Assembly (NCBI GenBank): GCA_025964615.1
Contig: JAOPYM010000380.1
Span: forward strand, 1-34,197
DNA length: 34,197 nucleotides
DNA from: Actinomycetes bacterium
GTDB taxonomy: Bacteria > Actinomycetota > Actinomycetes > Streptosporangiales > Streptosporangiaceae
Reading direction: 5' to 3'
The notes below the pieces were generated by a model, which worked only from the letters and a program-made list of their open reading frames with translations, did no database searches and was not told the DNA's origin. Made by a program: the position numbers and the translations under genes. Positions 21,721 to 30,330 of the stretch are shown here, in pieces (position 1 is the first letter of the stretch; every line of letters starts with the position of its first letter).

Positions 21721-22929
21721 ATGCTGCGCCGCGCCCTCCAGTCCCGCCTCTCCCGGGCCAGGCTGGGGACCTTCGTCACCTTCGCCCTCGGGGGTCTGCT
21801 GTGCGGTGTCTGGGTGGCCCGGATGCCCGCGCTGTCGGCCAAGTACGGCATCAGCGACAGCGCGGTCGGTGTGGTCCTGCTCACCTGGGGCGTCGCCGCG
21901 ATCATCGCCATGCAGGGCCTGCGCGGCCTGATGGCGCGTACCGACAGCCGCAAGGTGCTGCGGGCGGCCGCCCCGCTGGCCGCGTTCACCGCAGGCCTGG
22001 TGGCGATCGCCCCGACCTATCCGCTGCTCCTGGTGGCGATCGCGCTGTTCGGCATGGCCTTCGGCGTGATGGACATCGCAATGAACGCCCAGGGCGCGGC
22101 GGTCGAGCGGGCCTATGGCAGGCCGGTACTGAACGGTATGTTCGCCGGCTGGTGCCTGGGCGCGATGAGCGGTGGGTTGTTCGGCTCGCTGACCGCGGCC
22201 CTGGGTCTGACCTTCACCCCGGCCGTGCTGATCGCCGCGCTCGTGGTGCTGCCCGCCACGCTGGCGGTCGGCCGTACCTACCTCGCGGACCTGCCCGCTC
22301 CCGTGTCGGCGACTGCGGACGGCCGGGCCCGGCTGCCGCTGGTGGTCTACCTGATCGGCGCGCTCGCCTTCATCGCGTTCATGGCCGAGGGCGCCATCGC
22401 CGACTGGAGCGGCCTGCTGCTGCACCAGGAACTGCATGCCACCGAGGCCGTGGCGGCGCTCGGCTACCCGTTGTTCGAGTTCGCGATGCTCTGCGGGCGG
22501 CTGATCGGTGACCGGCTGCGCAGCCGGTTCGGTACGCGGCTGCTGCTGACCCTCGCGGGCGTGGGCACCGCGGCCGCCATGAGCATCGTCGTGCTGGCAC
22601 CGGCGACCCCGGTCGCGCTGTTCGGCTTCTTCCTGACCGGCGCCATGGTGAGCACCGTCTCACCGATCATGATGTCGCTGGCCGGTTCGGCCGCTCCGGG
22701 TCAGGGTGCCGCGTCGGTGGCCCAGGTCGGTGCCATGGGCTATGGGGGCCTGCTGCTCGGGCCAGTGGTGATCGGCTTCCTGTCCGACGGGTCGTCGCTG
22801 CGGATGGCCCTCAGCCTGGTGATCGTCCTGTCCCTGCTGGTCGCGGCCGGGTTCCGTTTTCTCCCGATCAGCACCCAGGCCGACGTCGCCGCCGCCCCCA
22901 TCGAAGACCGCGAACTCATCGCCGCCTGA
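21721..22929 (+). CDS. MFS transporter, YbjJ-like
   Basis: This 402-aa inner membrane protein has about 12 hydrophobic segments. Early ones are ARLGTFVTFALGGLLCGVWV and the SAVGVVLLTWGVAAII region. The block MDIAMNAQGAAVERAYGRPVLNGMFAGW is the pattern I associate with YbjJ-like MFS proteins (a branch related to sugar and drug transporters). The substrate is unknown. The ATG has AAAGGAAG 6 nt upstream, so unlike tetR it has a normal leader; a much longer in-frame reading starts inside the repeat and is discarded. Control by the adjacent TetR is likely by position. Confidence 0.9.
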   Translation: MLRRALQSRLSRARLGTFVTFALGGLLCGVWVARMPALSAKYGISDSAVGVVLLTWGVAAIIAMQGLRGLMARTDSRKVLRAAAPLAAFTAGLVAIAPTYPLLLVAIALFGMAFGVMDIAMNAQGAAVERAYGRPVLNGMFAGWCLGAMSGGLFGSLTAALGLTFTPAVLIAALVVLPATLAVGRTYLADLPAPVSATADGRARLPLVVYLIGALAFIAFMAEGAIADWSGLLLHQELHATEAVAALGYPLFEFAMLCGRLIGDRLRSRFGTRLLLTLAGVGTAAAMSIVVLAPATPVALFGFFLTGAMVSTVSPIMMSLAGSAAPGQGAASVAQVGAMGYGGLLLGPVVIGFLSDGSSLRMALSLVIVLSLLVAAGFRFLPISTQADVAAAPIEDRELIAA

Positions 22930-22931
22930 CG

Positions 22932-23007
22932 CGTTGAGCCGTCCAATAGAAGCTGGCGTTTCCCGCACCGATCGAAGAATCGGTGCGGGAAACGCCACGA
23001 CTCAACG
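22932..23007. repeat. Family A long palindrome, copy 3 (12-nt insertion in left arm)
   Basis: The left arm 22932-22972 contains the 12 nt TCCAATAGAAGC, absent from the right arm (about 22979-23007). The core stem CTGGCG...TTTCCCGCACCGAT pairs with ATCGGTGCGGGAAACGCCA. It fills the gap between the convergent stops of the MFS gene (2 nt away) and etfA (2 nt away), and is well placed to end transcription from both sides. Confidence 0.9.
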
Positions 23008-23009
23008 AT

Positions 23010-23978
23010 TTACTTGCGCTTGTTGATCTCTTCGGTGAGGGCGGGGGCGACCTGGAAGAGGTCCCCGACGACGCCGTAGTCGACCAGGTCGAAGATGGGC
23101 GCCTCGGCGTCCTTGTTGATCGCAATGATCGTCTTCGAGGTCTGCATGCCGGCCCGGTGCTGGATCGCACCAGAGATGCCGACCGCGATGTAGAGCTGCG
23201 GCGACACCGTCTTGCCGGTCTGGCCGACCTGGAACGAGTGCGGGTACCACCCGGCGTCGGTCGCGGCGCGGGAGGCGCCGACGGCCGCACCGAGCGAGTC
23301 GGCGAGAGCTTCGATGACCTTGAAGTTCTCCGCACCGCCGACCCCGCGACCACCGGAGACGACGATGGCCGCCTCGGTGAGCTCGGGCCGCTCGCCCTTC
23401 TCCTGGACGACCTTCTCGACGATCTTCGCGGCCTTGGCGGCGTCGGACAGCACGACGCTCACCTCCTCCTCGACCGGCGAGGAGGGCGAGGCCTCCGGCG
23501 CGGTCGAGTTCGGGCGGACCGCGATGATCGGCGTGCCCTGGCGCACCTGCGAGTGCACGACCGTCGAGCCGCCGAAGATCGACTGCTCTGCCACGAAACC
23601 GTCGGTCAGGCCGATCGCATCCGTGAGCACACCCGAGTTGATCTTGACCGCCAGGCGCCCGGCGATCTCCTTGCCCTCGGCCGTCGCGGAGACGAGCACC
23701 GCGGCCGGGGACTTGTCGGCCACCAGCTGAGCCAGCAGCTCGGCCTTGGGCGCGACGACGTAGTCGGTGAGCTCCGAGGAGGCGGCAACGTAGACCTTGG
23801 CCGCACCGTACTCGGCCAGCTTCTCCTTGGCGCCTTCGTAGCCCGGACCGATCCACACCGCGGCCGCGTCGCCGTGGCGGCGGGCCAGGGTCAGCAGCTC
23901 GAGCGTGACCTTCTTGAGCTCTCCGTCGAGGTGGTCGACGAGGACGAGAATCTCACCCTGCGTTGGTGAAACAGACAC
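23010..23978 (-). CDS. etfA: Electron transfer flavoprotein, alpha subunit
   Basis: EtfA (322 aa) binds FAD in the ETF heterodimer that takes electrons from acyl-CoA dehydrogenases. The C-terminal FAD domain shows [39 protein letters not shown] and [12 protein letters not shown], the standard signature. The N-terminal domain is ordinary for the family. The start is a GTG with GGAGG 7 nt upstream; longer in-frame readings overprint etfB. It lies 13 nt downstream of etfB, so the two are co-transcribed. A family A palindrome follows the stop. Confidence 0.96.
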   Translation of the reverse strand: MSVSPTQGEILVLVDHLDGELKKVTLELLTLARRHGDAAAVWIGPGYEGAKEKLAEYGAAKVYVAASSELTDYVVAPKAELLAQLVADKSPAAVLVSATAEGKEIAGRLAVKINSGVLTDAIGLTDGFVAEQSIFGGSTVVHSQVRQGTPIIAVRPNSTAPEASPSSPVEEEVSVVLSDAAKAAKIVEKVVQEKGERPELTEAAIVVSGGRGVGGAENFKVIEALADSLGAAVGASRAATDAGWYPHSFQVGQTGKTVSPQLYIAVGISGAIQHRAGMQTSKTIIAINKDAEAPIFDLVDYGVVGDLFQVAPALTEEINKRK

Positions 23979-23991
23979 AGCCAGTCCTCCC

Positions 23992-24771
23992 TCAGACGAA
24001 TTTCTTCGAGGCGAGGAAGTCGGCGATCTTGCTGCCGCCGTCCCCCTCGTCGGTGACGATCTGGCCCTTGGCCCGCGGCGGCGCCTCGGCGAAGTCCACG
24101 ACCGTGGTCGCGGAGCCGGCCAGGCCCACCTGCGCGGCGTCGATCCCCAGGTCCGCGAGGGACGGGGCGTCGACCGGCTTCTTCTTGGCCGCCATGATTC
24201 CCTTGAAGGAGGGGTAACGCGGCTCGTTGATCTTCTCGACGACACTCACGACCGCCGGCAGGCTTGCCTCGACCCGGTCGAAACCGTAGTCGGTCTGCCG
24301 CTGGATCCGGATGGTGGAGCCGTCGATCTCGACCTTGTTGGCGAGCGTGACCTGGGACACGCCCAGGCGCTCGGCCAGCATCGCGGCGAGCACGCCGGTA
24401 CGGGCGTCGGTGGATTCCGAGCCCAGGATCACCAGGTCGAATCCGGTCCGCCCGAGCACCTGCTGGATCGCGAACGAGGTCTGCAGCGAGTCGGACCCGT
24501 GCAGGGCGTCGTCGGACAGGTGCACGGCCTTGTCGGCCCCCATCGACAGTGCCTTGCGGATGGTGTCGGCCGCCGTGCTCGGACCCATGGTGAGAATGGT
24601 CACCTCACCACCGTGGGCTTCCTTGATGCGCAGTGCCTCTTCGACCGCGTACTCGTCGAGCTCGTTCATGAGACCGTCTACGGCCTCACGGTCGAGGGTG
24701 CTGTCGCTGGACTTCAACTTACGCTCGGTCGCCGTGTCGGGGACCTGCTTAACGCAGACGACGATGTTCAT
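23992..24771 (-). CDS. etfB: Electron transfer flavoprotein, beta subunit
   Basis: EtfB (259 aa) carries AMP and forms the ETF dimer with EtfA. MNIVVCVKQVPDTATERKL is a typical start. The block LDREAVDGLMNELDEYAVEEAL and the later signature VEASLPAVVSVVEKINEPRYPS (about 174-195) are family hallmarks. Length is normal. It is first in etfB-etfA. A promoter-like pair with a palindrome lies about 120 nt upstream; the downstream enoyl-CoA hydratase and desaturase genes in this window fit a fatty acid context but are not in this operon. Confidence 0.96.
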   Translation of the reverse strand: MNIVVCVKQVPDTATERKLKSSDSTLDREAVDGLMNELDEYAVEEALRIKEAHGGEVTILTMGPSTAADTIRKALSMGADKAVHLSDDALHGSDSLQTSFAIQQVLGRTGFDLVILGSESTDARTGVLAAMLAERLGVSQVTLANKVEIDGSTIRIQRQTDYGFDRVEASLPAVVSVVEKINEPRYPSFKGIMAAKKKPVDAPSLADLGIDAAQVGLAGSATTVVDFAEAPPRAKGQIVTDEGDGGSKIADFLASKKFV

Positions 24772-24890
24772 GGCCTGTGGCCGACCTCCCTGCAGTCAGT
24801 TGGCCGAGTGGCCAATGCGATTCGCTGCTACAGACTGCCAAACACCCGAACGAGCTTCGGCCCCGGGTCCCTGTCTAGCATCCAGAACAG

Positions 24891-24918
24891 ATGTTACCGG
24901 TCGGTAGCCTCACTACAA
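24891..24918 (-). promoter_or_regulatory. Candidate etfBA promoter with palindromic operator
   Basis: On the minus strand TTGTAG (24918-24913) and TAACAT (24896-24891) are 16 nt apart. TACCG and CGGTA with GT between form a palindrome at 24895-24906 that touches the -10, a repression-type arrangement. It lies 3 nt past the stop of the first kinase gene. Between here and etfB (24772-24890) nothing else is evident. Confidence 0.5.
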
Positions 24919-24921
24919 AAT

Positions 24922-26448
24922 CTACTGGCCCCTGCTGTTGTCGATCAGCTTTCTGAGCTGGTCGTGCAGGCTGCCCAGCTGATCATAGGAGGTCGTGATC
25001 GGGGCCCATCGAGGCTGGTCGGCCCACATGAGGCCCAGCAGCACCAGCGCGATCCCCGCCGCGGACAGCCCGGTGATCATGACCGTGCGCCTGTCCCGCG
25101 CGGCCGCCGACAGCACCCGCACGAGCTGCCGTCGCGGCCCCATCATCAACGGCCCGGCCAGGATCACGTACGCCCAGGCCCCTACTGCGGCCGACGCGAC
25201 GGTCACGTCGTCCGGCGGATTGGTGAGCGCCTCGAGTCCGCTCATCACCAGGGACGCCACGACTCCCGCGTACAGCAGTGAGAACCCGGTGCGCACGAAC
25301 GAGCCCGCCATGCTGCCGGGGAACCGCAGCGGAGCGATCAGCAGGTCCTGCACACCGCGCACCGGAACGCGCCGGGACCGGACGGCCAGGTCCCCGGCAC
25401 GCAGGAACCACGCGGTCGCCACCACCAGCGTGCCGGCCACCGCAGGCAGCTCGACCACCAGGCACACCGCGGCGGCCACCATCAGATAGGCCATCAGCTT
25501 GTACCAGCCGAGATCGACCCGGCCCGCGCCCGGTGGAAGCGGGGTCACCATCGGCGGAGGCGTCACCGGAAGCGGCAGCGGCGTCGCCGAGCCCACCATC
25601 ATCATCGGTGCCGGGGTCAGCGCCCGGGTCTGCGGAACGGGGGTGGGCGCCGGGGACGCGAGCTGGCGCAGCCACCCGCTCAGCTGCTCCGCCGTCGGCC
25701 GCCTGACCGGCTCCCGCGACAGCGCGACCTGGACGCCGCCGCCCAGATCCAGGGGGACCCCGGCGAGATCGGGCTGTCCCCGGATGACCCGGGCCAGCAC
25801 CGCCTCCATCGAGCCGGTACCGAACGGGGACCGGCCGGTGGCCGCGAACGCCACCGTCGCCCCCCACGCGTAGATATCGATGGCCGGCCCGGGAGCCGCG
25901 CCGTCGATGACCTCGGGCGCGAGATAGCCGGGCGTACCGATGATCATTCCGGTCTGGGTGAGGCGGGTGGCGTCGGCGGCGTGCGCGATGCCGAAGTCGA
26001 TCACCACGGGTTCGCCGCTGACCAGCATGACGTTGTTGGGCTTCAGGTCACGGTGCACGACCCCGGCCGCGTGGATGGCCTTGAGCGCGTCCGCGAGCCC
26101 CGCCGCCACCTGGACGAGCAGCTTGCCCGACAGCGGCCCGGTGGCCCGGACCGTGTCGTCCAGCGGGTGCCCGGCGACGTACTGCGTGACGATGTACGGC
26201 TGCTCGCCGTGCAGGTCGGCGTCGATGATCCGCGCCACATACGGGCTGCGGATCCGCTGCATCGTCTCGACCTCGCGCAGCAGCCTGCGGCGGAAGGCAT
26301 GATCGTCGGCGAGCTCCGGCCGGATCACCTTGACGGCCACCTCGCGGCCTGCGTCATCCACCCCTCGGTAGACCACGCCCATCCCGCCCTGGCCGAGCTT
26401 GCCCAGGAGCCGGTACGGGCCGATGTGTTCCATCTCCTCGATGGGCAT
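24922..26448 (-). CDS. Ser/Thr protein kinase with Pro-rich linker and multi-pass C-terminal domain
   Basis: This 508-aa Hanks-type kinase has the glycine loop LGQGGMGVVY (about 18-27), the ATP lysine K40, HRDLKPNN (D134), DFG (151-153) and GTPGYLAPE (171-179), so it should be active. A Pro-rich linker (about 265-308) follows. Residues 313-475 hold about five hydrophobic segments with the markers LGWYK and GPRRQ, and the tail has no PASTA or other known sensor domain. The same layout is found in the next kinase gene (26468-28261). The ATG has GGAAGG 10 nt upstream. It is the third of three tandem kinase genes, 19 nt after the second. The kinase targets are unknown. Confidence 0.93.
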   Translation of the reverse strand: MPIEEMEHIGPYRLLGKLGQGGMGVVYRGVDDAGREVAVKVIRPELADDHAFRRRLLREVETMQRIRSPYVARIIDADLHGEQPYIVTQYVAGHPLDDTVRATGPLSGKLLVQVAAGLADALKAIHAAGVVHRDLKPNNVMLVSGEPVVIDFGIAHAADATRLTQTGMIIGTPGYLAPEVIDGAAPGPAIDIYAWGATVAFAATGRSPFGTGSMEAVLARVIRGQPDLAGVPLDLGGGVQVALSREPVRRPTAEQLSGWLRQLASPAPTPVPQTRALTPAPMMMVGSATPLPLPVTPPPMVTPLPPGAGRVDLGWYKLMAYLMVAAAVCLVVELPAVAGTLVVATAWFLRAGDLAVRSRRVPVRGVQDLLIAPLRFPGSMAGSFVRTGFSLLYAGVVASLVMSGLEALTNPPDDVTVASAAVGAWAYVILAGPLMMGPRRQLVRVLSAAARDRRTVMITGLSAAGIALVLLGLMWADQPRWAPITTSYDQLGSLHDQLRKLIDNSRGQ

Positions 26449-26467
26449 CGCCGGGGAGCCTTCCGGG

Positions 26468-28261
26468 TTAGTTGAGTCCGAACTGGCTGCGAATGCTGGT
26501 CTTCAACTGGTTCAGCGTGGTGCCTTCCTTGGAGAAGCGCAACGGCTGCAGGTCAGGGGTGGACTTGAGCCCGAGACCGAGGAGCAGGGCGGCGCTCACG
26601 GCCACCGCCACCGCCACGATCGCGGCAGGCTCGGGCCGGGGCAGGAACGCCCCCCAGATCCGCGCCATCTGGCGGCGCGGCCCGGTGCTGCCGGGGCCGA
26701 GGAACTGCAGCGCGACGACCGCCATCGCCCCGTAGGAGATCGCCTGGTCGGCCCGCATCGCCGGATGGGCCGCCATCAGCACGAGCACGATGATGGCGCC
26801 CGCGAGCAGCCCGAGCGGCGCCCAGAGGGCCGAGCTGAGCAGCGCCCTGGGCAGCGCGAAGGGGGTCCTGACGAAGGCGCTCACGAAGTCCGCGCCGCCC
26901 CGGTCCCCGCGCCGTACCCGCTTGGACTCGATGGTCTTCGCCGCGCGGTCCATCGCCCGCAGCACCACCACGCCGATCAGGACGACGGCGACGGTCAGCA
27001 CCGGGATGATCGAGGCGAAGCCGAGCACGGCGGCCAGCGCGGCCAGGCTGCACACCTTGTACCAGCCGTACGGCTTGCGCCGCTCCGGCTTCGGCGGTTC
27101 CGGCGGGCGCTCTTGCCGGCGGTGCGGGTCGTACGCCTGCGGTTGCTGCCCGGCCACGTCCCGCCCGCCCTGGTCGGGCCGGGTCTGGGGGGTGTACGGC
27201 TGCGGTTGTGCGTACGGGGGGTAGTCCGGCTGCCGGCGCGGGCGGGCCTGCGGGGTCCGGTACGGCTGCGGGGGCGTGGGTGTGGGGGGCGGCGCGGCGG
27301 GCGGCAGCATTCCCTTGAAGTCGCTGGGCTGCTGGTACGACTGCCGAGGGGCCGGCGGGGGCGCTTGCGGCGGTACGGGGGTGAAGGCCCGGACCGGCGA
27401 GTCCATCCGGGTGTGATCGGTGATCGTGGCGTCGAGATCGATCCGGCGGGCCAGCTGGAGCAGCATCACCGCCGTCGGCCGTTCGGCCGGGTGCCGCGCC
27501 ATCGCCGCCCGGACCAGCGGCAGCATCGCCTCCGGTACCCCGGCGAGATCCGGCTCACCCTGCATGATCTTGTAGAAGATCGACTCGAACGTCCCCGAAC
27601 CGAACGGCGGCCGGCCCGTCGCCGCGTACACCAGAGTGCTCGCCCACGAGTGCACATCGGCCGGCGCACCCGCCTCCTCACCCTCGATGATCTCCGGCGC
27701 CAGATACCCCGGCGTACCGATGACCAGACCGGTCGCCGTCAACCGGGTCGCGTCCATCGCCTGCGCGATACCGAAGTCGATCAGAACCGGCTCGCCGCTC
27801 TCCACCAGCATCACATTGCCCGGCTTGAGATCACGGTGGATCACGCCCGCACCATGGATCGCGGCCAGCGCCGACGCCAGCCCGGTCGACAGCCTGCTCA
27901 GCGCCCGGCCGCGCAACGCACCGTGTTCGAAGATCCACTCCTCGAGCGTGCGGCCCGGCACGAACTGCGTCACGATGTACGGCTTGACCGCCGTGACATC
28001 AGCGTCCAAGATCTCCGCGACATGCGGGCTGTGCACCCGCCGCATCGTGTCGACCTCACGGGCCAGCCTGCGCAGCGCGGTCGCGTCATTCGCGACCTGT
28101 GGCCGCAGCACCTTGATCGCCACCTTGCGGCCCTCGGGATCGGCGGCCAGATGCACGACGCCCATCCCGCCCTCCCCCAGCACCTGGAGCAAGCGGTAGC
28201 GGCCGATGCGGTCCCCGGACGTGTTGACCCCCTTCATCGCGGCCACCCTACCCGTGCTCAT
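26468..28261 (-). CDS. Ser/Thr protein kinase with long Pro/Gln-rich linker and multi-pass C-terminal domain
   Basis: This 597-aa kinase has GEGGMGVV (29-36), K50, HRDLKPGN (D144), DFG (162-164) and GTPGYLAPE. The linker (about 286-397) is very rich in Pro, Gln and Tyr and probably disordered. From residue 399 (GWYK) hydrophobic segments follow to about 565, with GPRRQ (about 527-531) in the same position as in the neighbouring kinase, and a short polar tail. No PASTA repeats are seen. The ATG at 28261 follows the stop of the previous kinase by 2 nt and has AGGAAG 10 nt upstream. An ATG at 28237 with TAGGGTGG upstream is an equal alternative. Confidence 0.92.
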   Translation of the reverse strand: MSTGRVAAMKGVNTSGDRIGRYRLLQVLGEGGMGVVHLAADPEGRKVAIKVLRPQVANDATALRRLAREVDTMRRVHSPHVAEILDADVTAVKPYIVTQFVPGRTLEEWIFEHGALRGRALSRLSTGLASALAAIHGAGVIHRDLKPGNVMLVESGEPVLIDFGIAQAMDATRLTATGLVIGTPGYLAPEIIEGEEAGAPADVHSWASTLVYAATGRPPFGSGTFESIFYKIMQGEPDLAGVPEAMLPLVRAAMARHPAERPTAVMLLQLARRIDLDATITDHTRMDSPVRAFTPVPPQAPPPAPRQSYQQPSDFKGMLPPAAPPPTPTPPQPYRTPQARPRRQPDYPPYAQPQPYTPQTRPDQGGRDVAGQQPQAYDPHRRQERPPEPPKPERRKPYGWYKVCSLAALAAVLGFASIIPVLTVAVVLIGVVVLRAMDRAAKTIESKRVRRGDRGGADFVSAFVRTPFALPRALLSSALWAPLGLLAGAIIVLVLMAAHPAMRADQAISYGAMAVVALQFLGPGSTGPRRQMARIWGAFLPRPEPAAIVAVAVAVSAALLLGLGLKSTPDLQPLRFSKEGTTLNQLKTSIRSQFGLN

Positions 28262-28263
28262 CG

Positions 28264-29154
28264 TCAGCTGGCTTCCTGGCGCTCGCTCCGCTCGCGCGGT
28301 GCTTGGGCCTTGACACGCGACCCAAGCACGTTCCCTGGCGCTCGCTGCTCCTGCGGGGCTTGGGCCGGGTCGCCGCACCACTGCTGGAGCGCCCCTGCGA
28401 ACCACTGTGCCGGAGGCCGCTCCGCCGGGTCACGGCGCAGCGCGAGCTCGAGCAGCGTGCGCAGCGGCTCGGTGACCCCGTCCAGATCGGCCATCCCGCG
28501 CAGGATCCGGAAGCAGACCCCGTGCACGGAACCGGTCCCGAACGGCGGGCGCCCGGTCGCCGCGTACGCCACGGTGGAGGCCCAGGAGAACACGTCGGCG
28601 GGCTGCCCGACCGGCTCGCCCTCGATCAGCTCGGGGGCGAGGTAGGCGGGGGTGCCCACCAGCATGCCCGGCAGGGTCACCTCGTTGACGCCGGCCTCGT
28701 GCGCGATGCCGAAGTCGATGATCAGCGGCGAACCGCCGAGGATCATCACGTTGCCCGGCGCCAGGTCACGGTGCACCACTCCGGCCGCGTGCACGTCCGC
28801 GACCCCCTGCGCGAACTGCCAGGCGAACTGGAGCAGCGCGGGACCGCGGAGCGGCCCGTACGACCGGATGAGGGTACGCAGCGGCGTGCCGGGGACATAC
28901 TGCATCACCGCGTACGGGCGGTCCCCGGACACGTCTCCGCCGATCAGCCGCGCAACGTACGGGCTGCTGACCCTGCCCTGTGCGGCGATCTCCCTGGCCA
29001 GCCTGCGCCGGAAGGCCGGTTCCGCCACGAACTCAGGTCGCAGCTCCTTGACCGCCACGGTGCGCCCCCGCGCATCCACGGCACAGTGCACCACCGCGCT
29101 CGTCCCCGTACCGATCCGCTCCAGCAACCGGTACTCCCCCAGTCGTTCGATCAC
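28264..29154 (-). CDS. Ser/Thr protein kinase, kinase domain only, atypical HRDLA motif
   Basis: The 296-aa protein is nearly all kinase domain: loop IGTGTSAVV (14-22; third Gly replaced by Ala), K36, HRDLAPGN (D130, with Ala at 132 where Lys is usual), DFG (147-149) and GTPAYLAPE. HRDLA is unusual for Ser/Thr kinases, so activity or specificity may differ. It lacks the linker and membrane domain of its two downstream paralogues. The last 30 or so residues (from about 266, including PRERSERQEAS) are encoded by family B repeat DNA, suggesting the original 3' end was replaced. The start is a GTG with no clear ribosome site. It is first of the three tandem kinase genes. Confidence 0.88.
   Translation of the reverse strand: MIERLGEYRLLERIGTGTSAVVHCAVDARGRTVAVKELRPEFVAEPAFRRRLAREIAAQGRVSSPYVARLIGGDVSGDRPYAVMQYVPGTPLRTLIRSYGPLRGPALLQFAWQFAQGVADVHAAGVVHRDLAPGNVMILGGSPLIIDFGIAHEAGVNEVTLPGMLVGTPAYLAPELIEGEPVGQPADVFSWASTVAYAATGRPPFGTGSVHGVCFRILRGMADLDGVTEPLRTLLELALRRDPAERPPAQWFAGALQQWCGDPAQAPQEQRAPGNVLGSRVKAQAPRERSERQEAS
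28277..28368 (+). repeat. Family B dispersed repeat, overlapping the 3' end of a kinase gene
   Basis: Two partial units are seen: 28277-28328 (GGCGCTCGCTCCGCTCGCGC, then GGTGCTTGGGCCTTGACACG) and 28336-28368 (TGGCGCTCGCTGCTCCTGCG, then GGGCTTGGGCCGG). Both lie within the last codons of the third kinase gene on the other strand. Confidence 0.8.
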
Positions 29155-29192
29155 ACCTGGTTAGATGCGTCCCGAATAGAGATGGTTCCCGC

Positions 29193-29278
29193 CTTGGGCG
29201 CGCGTCGTCTGGACTGAGGAGCGAGGGAGCCCGCCCGGAGCCGTGCCGAAGGCGCGGCCATGAACACAGCGAGCGCCA
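29193..29278 (-). repeat. Family B dispersed repeat upstream of the kinase cluster
   Basis: Read on the minus strand: GGCGCTCGCTGTGTTCATGG, CCGCGCCTTCGGCACGGC, CCGGGCGGGCTCCCTCGCTC and CTCAGTCCAGACGACGCGCG. The module order matches the copy at 21523-21645. It begins 10 nt past the desaturase stop; the remainder of the gap to 29154 shows no clear promoter. Confidence 0.8.
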
Positions 29279-29287
29279 ATGTCACTG

Positions 29288-30235
29288 TCAGGCTTTGGCC
29301 AGCTGACGGGCGCGGCGTTCGTCGCGGCGGGTCTCGAACTTGGTGGCGGTGGCGTTCAGGCCGACCATGAACTCACCGAGCTCCTCGCGGGCCTTCTCAC
29401 CGTCGCCGGTGAAGTCGGTGCGGTCGAAGACGTTCCACTGCCGCAGGATCGGCGCGACGACCTCGTCGTGGTGCAGGCGCAGGTCATAGATACCGGCGTT
29501 GGCGATGGCGACCGACTTGCGGGTGAAGTTCTCGATCGTGTTGCCCGGCATCTGGAAGTCCTTGACGACCTTGGTGACGGCCTGCATCGCCTGGTCCGGG
29601 GCCACATCGAACGCCGCGGCGATCACGTTCCGGTAGAACAGCATGTGCAGGTTCTCGTCGGCCGCGACGCGGGCCATCATCTGCTCACAGAGCGGGTCGC
29701 CGGAGACCTTGCCGGTGTTGCGGTGCGACACCCGGGTGGCCAGTTCCTGGAACGAGACGTACGCCACGTTGTGCAGCACGCTGTCGCCGTGGGCGGCCTG
29801 GTAGCCGCCCTGCATGTGCGCCATCCGGGCCCGCTCCAGCACGATCGGGTCGATGGCCCTGGTGACCGTCAGGTAGTCGCGGATCACGATCCCGTGCCGG
29901 TTCTCCTCGGCGGTCCACCGGTTGACCCAGAAGCCCCACGGGCCGTCGAAGCCCAGGTTGTCGGCGATCGCCCGGTGGTATCCGGGCAGATTGTCCTCGG
30001 TCAGGAGGTTGACCAGCAGGGCGTCGCGCGACTCCGGAGTGACCTTGGAGTCCCCGGGCTCCCACCCCTCGCCGCCGAGCGGCCCGTCGAAGGTGCGCCC
30101 GTCGCTGTAGGGGACGTACTGGTGCGGGAACCACTCCTTGGCCATCGTCAGGTGCCGGTTGACTTCCCGCTCAGCGACCGGCTCCAGCTCCAGGAGCAGC
30201 TCGATCTGAGTCTTGGGGCGGGAACTGAGAGCCAT
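29288..30235 (-). CDS. Acyl-ACP desaturase (di-iron)
   Basis: This 315-aa soluble fatty acid desaturase inserts a double bond into acyl-ACP (plant-type family, as in mycobacterial DesA). Two E-x-x-H iron motifs are clear: EENRH (E111, H114) and DENLH (E194, H197), with E80 in LLTEDNLPGYH and E164 as the other ligands, so the di-iron site is complete. It contains no membrane segment. The ATG has GAAGGG 9 nt upstream; a longer in-frame reading would extend through the operator and is rejected. It is a single gene, with a strong palindromic operator 96-117 nt upstream. It probably adjusts membrane unsaturation. Confidence 0.94.
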   Translation of the reverse strand: MALSSRPKTQIELLLELEPVAEREVNRHLTMAKEWFPHQYVPYSDGRTFDGPLGGEGWEPGDSKVTPESRDALLVNLLTEDNLPGYHRAIADNLGFDGPWGFWVNRWTAEENRHGIVIRDYLTVTRAIDPIVLERARMAHMQGGYQAAHGDSVLHNVAYVSFQELATRVSHRNTGKVSGDPLCEQMMARVAADENLHMLFYRNVIAAAFDVAPDQAMQAVTKVVKDFQMPGNTIENFTRKSVAIANAGIYDLRLHHDEVVAPILRQWNVFDRTDFTGDGEKAREELGEFMVGLNATATKFETRRDERRARQLAKA

Positions 30236-30330
30236 GCCTGACAACCCTTCGGGACGAGGAGAGGTACGCACACCGCACCTATGACACAGGATGCCCGTCG
30301 TGAGGCGGGTGTTGGTAGCTGGGAGAACCA

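Noticed and set aside
24922-29154. PknB-type PASTA kinases
   Set aside because: No PASTA repeats are present in any of the three proteins; the C-terminal parts are hydrophobic multi-pass or absent.
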